A DNA stretch of 9,693 bases, from contig CAMPYS010000047.1 in NCBI GenBank assembly GCA_946998295.1, forward strand, positions 1 to 9,693, read 5' to 3'. This stretch comes from an uncultured Prevotella sp. (GTDB lineage Bacteria; Bacteroidota; Bacteroidia; Bacteroidales; Bacteroidaceae). The position numbers and the translations under genes were made by a program. This document shows positions 7,408-9,693 of the stretch, in pieces. The stretch's first letter is position 1. Every line of letters begins with the position of its first letter. Below the pieces are notes generated by a model that saw nothing but the letters and a program-made list of their open reading frames with translations, did not search any database and was not told the DNA's origin.

Positions 7408-7824
7408 TTAGTTATTCGTGTTACCGAGCAGAAATATCGGTGTTATCACGGATGCAGGTTTCTGCAATCTCTCACAGAGATACTCTCTAAATAAATGGGC
7501 TTCCGTGCTGTCCAACTGAAAAGACAGGGCGATGATGACAGGAAGCGGATAGAGCGGAGCATAACCTTTTAGTTGTTCGTTTGCATAAATATCTTCCTCA
7601 CCTGCAATCCTCTCATCGAGATATAGGTTGGAGGATTTTATTATCGTTTGCATCCTATGGTTGAGTTTCCTCCATGTTACCCCGAAGAACCTCACAAGTT
7701 CACTCTCTGTCATGGCTATCCCTCCATTTCCCTTGCGAATGACCTGCATATTGCAGCCCCAATCAAAATAGCTACGATGATTCTCCGTGCTAGTCATTGT
7801 CCTTTGTTTATAGTTCGTATTCAT
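7408..7824 (-). CDS. Small RhuM-like winged-helix protein of the integration module
   Basis: This 138-residue protein is encoded directly after the recombinase, with its ATG overlapping the recombinase stop in an ATGA (7821-7824), so translation is probably coupled. That overlap is why the first Met was chosen, although Met10 and Met26 are possible later starts. Residues about 39-65 (MTESELVRFFGVTWRKLNHR) look like a winged-helix DNA-binding segment. Residues about 94-122 contain YPLPVIIALSFQLDS followed by FREYL. The order and spacing of these two blocks recall the N-terminal domain of RhuM-type proteins, where they read roughly as 'lFgt...Yl..iIavGYRv.S...FR.wa'. The length is about half that of full RhuM proteins. 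Its place in the operon suggests a recombination directionality factor or regulator of the element; that role is inferred. Confidence 0.75.
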   Translation of the reverse strand: MNTNYKQRTMTSTENHRSYFDWGCNMQVIRKGNGGIAMTESELVRFFGVTWRKLNHRMQTIIKSSNLYLDERIAGEEDIYANEQLKGYAPLYPLPVIIALSFQLDSTEAHLFREYLCERLQKPASVITPIFLLGNTNN

Positions 7825-9116
7825 GCCGTTTCTTCCATTTTACAGGTTACAATATCCGAAGATTCACAAGTCTCTCTCTCCGCTATTTCTTTCTCATTTG
7901 CCGATTGTTTGGCTATAAGCCTGTCCATATCCTTTGAAATCTTGTTGTCCGTTACCTGCGCATAAATCTGCGTGCTTGATATGGAGGTATGCCCCATCAT
8001 CTTGGCTATGCTCTCAATAGGAATACCTGCGCTTAGACACATCGTACCAAACGTATGTCTTGCCATGTGGTACGAAAGTCTTTGACGGATACCGCAAGCC
8101 TTACCCACGATGCTCAGGTTCTTGCCCATCACGCTACGGCTGCAATGAGGTTGAAAGACAAGGCTGTCGCCTTTTTCTTTCACCGTCTGCTGTTCTTCGT
8201 TTCTTGCCTGCTCGTTCCTGCAATGGCTGATGATGGCTTCAGCTACGGGATGCAGTGGTACGATGAACTCGACCTTTGTCTTCTGTCTCTCTTTGCGGAT
8301 ATACCTCTGTCCATCCGCTGCCGTTTGGATATGCCTATATTGCAACGTTTCCATATCAGCGATAGCCATACCTGTGAAGCAGGAGAAGACGAACATCAGC
8401 CGAGCCAATTCCGATTCTCTGTCGTTCATCGTCATTGCCATGAGTTTCATTACATCGCCCTTTTGCAAGAAGCGTATCTTCTTTTCCTCCTTCTCATACT
8501 TGGCGTTCTCAAAGGAATTGCAGCGGATAATCCTGCTGCTCACCGCACGAAACATCAGTCGGCTCAGCCAACATAGATTGGTATTGACAGTCGATGCTTT
8601 CAGTCCACGCTTTTTCAGGAAGAAACGGTATTCCTCGAACAAACTCTCCGTAATGGTGACGATAGATATGTCTTGTACTCCTTTGTTTTCGATAAAATCT
8701 CGGAGATTTTTATCAGAATAGTAAAGGTTCAGATAAGTCCCCTCTGCCCTTGACTTTCCAACGCTTTCCTTGACGGCTTGCAGTTCCGCCTTGCTCATTG
8801 CAAGGAGCGTGGTGGGATTGGTGGCAATGCCTTGCAAACTGTTCTTGATAAGTTCCACACTTACCACTCCTTCCATCGTCAGTATGTCCCGATAGGTTTT
8901 TTCTATCAATTCCCTGAACTCATTGATTCTTTGGTTGGTCTTCCTATTGGTTGTCAAACCCTGTTTGGAGTTCCACTCGGAGACTTTACACTCTTCTCCT
9001 GTGGTAATGGCGGTGCTCTTTCCGTCTATGGTGATACGGCAGAGAATGGCGGTGTTGCCGTCTGCCCTTGTTTTCTGTCTGTTGATATAGAACAGTATCT
9101 TGAATGTACTTCTCAT
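7821..9116 (-). CDS. Tyrosine recombinase (IntDOT-like integrase)
   Basis: This 431-residue, full-length recombinase should catalyse integration and excision of a mobile element. It has an N-terminal arm-binding domain (about 1-100), a SAM-like core-binding domain (about 120-205) and a catalytic domain (about 215-400). Catalytic residues visible are K279 (RQKT), H350 and R353 (HMARHTF), H376 (GHTS) and the nucleophile Y385 (IYAQV). The first catalytic Arg, usually in TGLR, is replaced by A251 (TGMAIAD). Loss of this Arg is known for the CTnDOT integrase and is common in Bacteroidales element integrases, so it need not mean inactivity. A second recombinase lies 61 bases upstream in the same direction and a small regulator-like gene overlaps its end. 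A copy of the intergenic 16-base repeat lies within its coding sequence. Confidence 0.95.
   Translation of the reverse strand: MRSTFKILFYINRQKTRADGNTAILCRITIDGKSTAITTGEECKVSEWNSKQGLTTNRKTNQRINEFRELIEKTYRDILTMEGVVSVELIKNSLQGIATNPTTLLAMSKAELQAVKESVGKSRAEGTYLNLYYSDKNLRDFIENKGVQDISIVTITESLFEEYRFFLKKRGLKASTVNTNLCWLSRLMFRAVSSRIIRCNSFENAKYEKEEKKIRFLQKGDVMKLMAMTMNDRESELARLMFVFSCFTGMAIADMETLQYRHIQTAADGQRYIRKERQKTKVEFIVPLHPVAEAIISHCRNEQARNEEQQTVKEKGDSLVFQPHCSRSVMGKNLSIVGKACGIRQRLSYHMARHTFGTMCLSAGIPIESIAKMMGHTSISSTQIYAQVTDNKISKDMDRLIAKQSANEKEIAERETCESSDIVTCKMEETA
8170..8185 (-). repeat. Intragenic copy of CGGTGAAAGAAAAAGG
   Basis: The minus strand here matches the intergenic repeats at 7321-7336 and 7374-7389 over 16 identical bases. 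It encodes part of TVKEKG (about residues 311-316) of the recombinase, in a loop between the catalytic Lys and the HxxR motif. It may be a recombinase or regulator binding site, or a coincidence of purine-rich codons. Confidence 0.5.
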
Positions 9117-9177
9117 TGTCTTGGTGGTTTGAAGTTAATTAAATGAATAGATAAGAAATCAAATGACTTAATAAGGA

Positions 9178-9693
9178 TTAGATAGCCAACTGCATCTCTT
9201 CGGTGAAAGAAAGGAAACGGTCGAATTCCTCAAAGAGTTTCTGTGGCGTTACCTTTGCATAACGCTCGGTCATGCTCACGTTGGAATGTCCCAGCATCTT
9301 ACTCACGGTCTCAATAGGTACACCCTGTTCAAGCGTGATGAATGTGGCAAAGGTGTGCCTTGCCGTATGTGTGGTAAAAGGAAACGAGATGCCTGCACGA
9401 AGCCGCAGGGCTTTCAAATAAGATTGGTAAGTGGCATATCCCATGAAAGGGAGCAATGTTTCCCTTTCATCGCTGTGGAGCTTCTCCATCAGCCGTATGG
9501 CTTCGGGCAGCAGTTTGACACGACAAGGCACACCTGTCTTCTGACGGTTGAACTTCAGCCAAAGGCAACCCTCATCATCACGCACAAGATGGGACTTGTT
9601 CAGTTCCATCAAATCGCAATATGCAGCACCTGTATAACAGGCAAAGAGGAAAATATCCCTTGCCGTTTCCATTTCCTCCTCCAAGTCCTCAAA
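9178..9693 (-). CDS. Second tyrosine recombinase, C-terminal part (cut by window edge)
   Basis: The frame is open to the right edge, so only the last 171 codons of a recombinase are visible. The Met/TTG at 9684 is not a real start, because the frame continues upstream with FEDLEEEME. The visible catalytic domain has the Lys in NRQKTG, HTARHTF (H and R), GHSNVS (H) and the Tyr in ERYAKV. Here too the first catalytic Arg is replaced by Ala (YTGAAYCDL). Recombinases in tandem are common in Bacteroidales integrative elements. This gene lies upstream of, and probably in one operon with, the recombinase at 7821-9116. It differs clearly in sequence from that enzyme, so it is a second integrase rather than a broken duplicate. 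Twelve bases of the intergenic repeat (CGGTGAAAGAAA) occur on the plus strand at 9201-9212, near its 3' end. Confidence 0.93.
   Translation of the reverse strand, partial: FEDLEEEMETARDIFLFACYTGAAYCDLMELNKSHLVRDDEGCLWLKFNRQKTGVPCRVKLLPEAIRLMEKLHSDERETLLPFMGYATYQSYLKALRLRAGISFPFTTHTARHTFATFITLEQGVPIETVSKMLGHSNVSMTERYAKVTPQKLFEEFDRFLSFTEEMQLAI

Noticed and set aside
8055..8576. Long plus-strand frame opposite the recombinase gene
   Set aside because: It lies wholly within the recombinase gene on the other strand, and its translation shows no domain pattern. The recombinase frame has a full set of catalytic motifs.

Overview
The window looks like accessory DNA from a Bacteroidales-type bacterium (Bacteroides/Prevotella/Parabacteroides relatives). 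The evidence is the style of the tyrosine recombinases, which lack the first catalytic Arg as in IntDOT-like enzymes. Further support comes from the HlyD-type protein with the 'IELRSEKV' N-terminus common in Bacteroidales exporters, and from AT-rich gene starts without a clear Shine-Dalgarno. No tRNA, rRNA or CRISPR array was seen.

Positions 1-7226 hold a plus-strand cluster that reads as a RiPP (ribosomally made, modified peptide) biosynthesis and export locus. In order it has: the end of an upstream transcription unit with a strong terminator-like hairpin (55-109); a radical SAM/SPASM peptide maturase (130-1488); two paralogous proteins of unknown function with a DxD signature resembling GT-A glycosyltransferases (1496-2752 and 2965-4470, probably the DUF6734 family); a C39-peptidase ABC exporter (4527-6728); and an unusually short HlyD-like membrane protein (6747-7226). 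The likely logic is that a precursor peptide is modified by the radical SAM enzyme and perhaps by the two GT-like proteins, then its double-glycine-type leader is removed by the C39 domain during export. No precursor gene is visible. It may end just inside the left edge, upstream of the hairpin, which would then act as an attenuator between precursor and enzyme genes.

Positions 7227-7407 are a convergent intergenic region dense in repeats: three copies of CGGTGAAAGAA (one inverted) and three of TGTAGTAA (one inverted). It is a candidate recombinase attachment or arm-site region, or a bidirectional terminator.

Positions 7408-9693 hold a minus-strand integration module: two tandem tyrosine recombinases (9693-9178, cut by the window edge, and 9116-7821), followed by a small translationally coupled gene (7824-7408) that looks like a RhuM-like winged-helix protein. 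It probably belongs to an integrative or mobilizable element. The sequence does not settle whether the peptide cluster is cargo of this element or its chromosomal neighbour.

Base composition changes abruptly inside the exporter gene. The left-hand genes and the C39 domain are about 30% GC, while the transporter core, the HlyD-like gene and the integration module are about 40-50% GC. This suggests that a peptide-specific half-locus was joined to a different transporter backbone.
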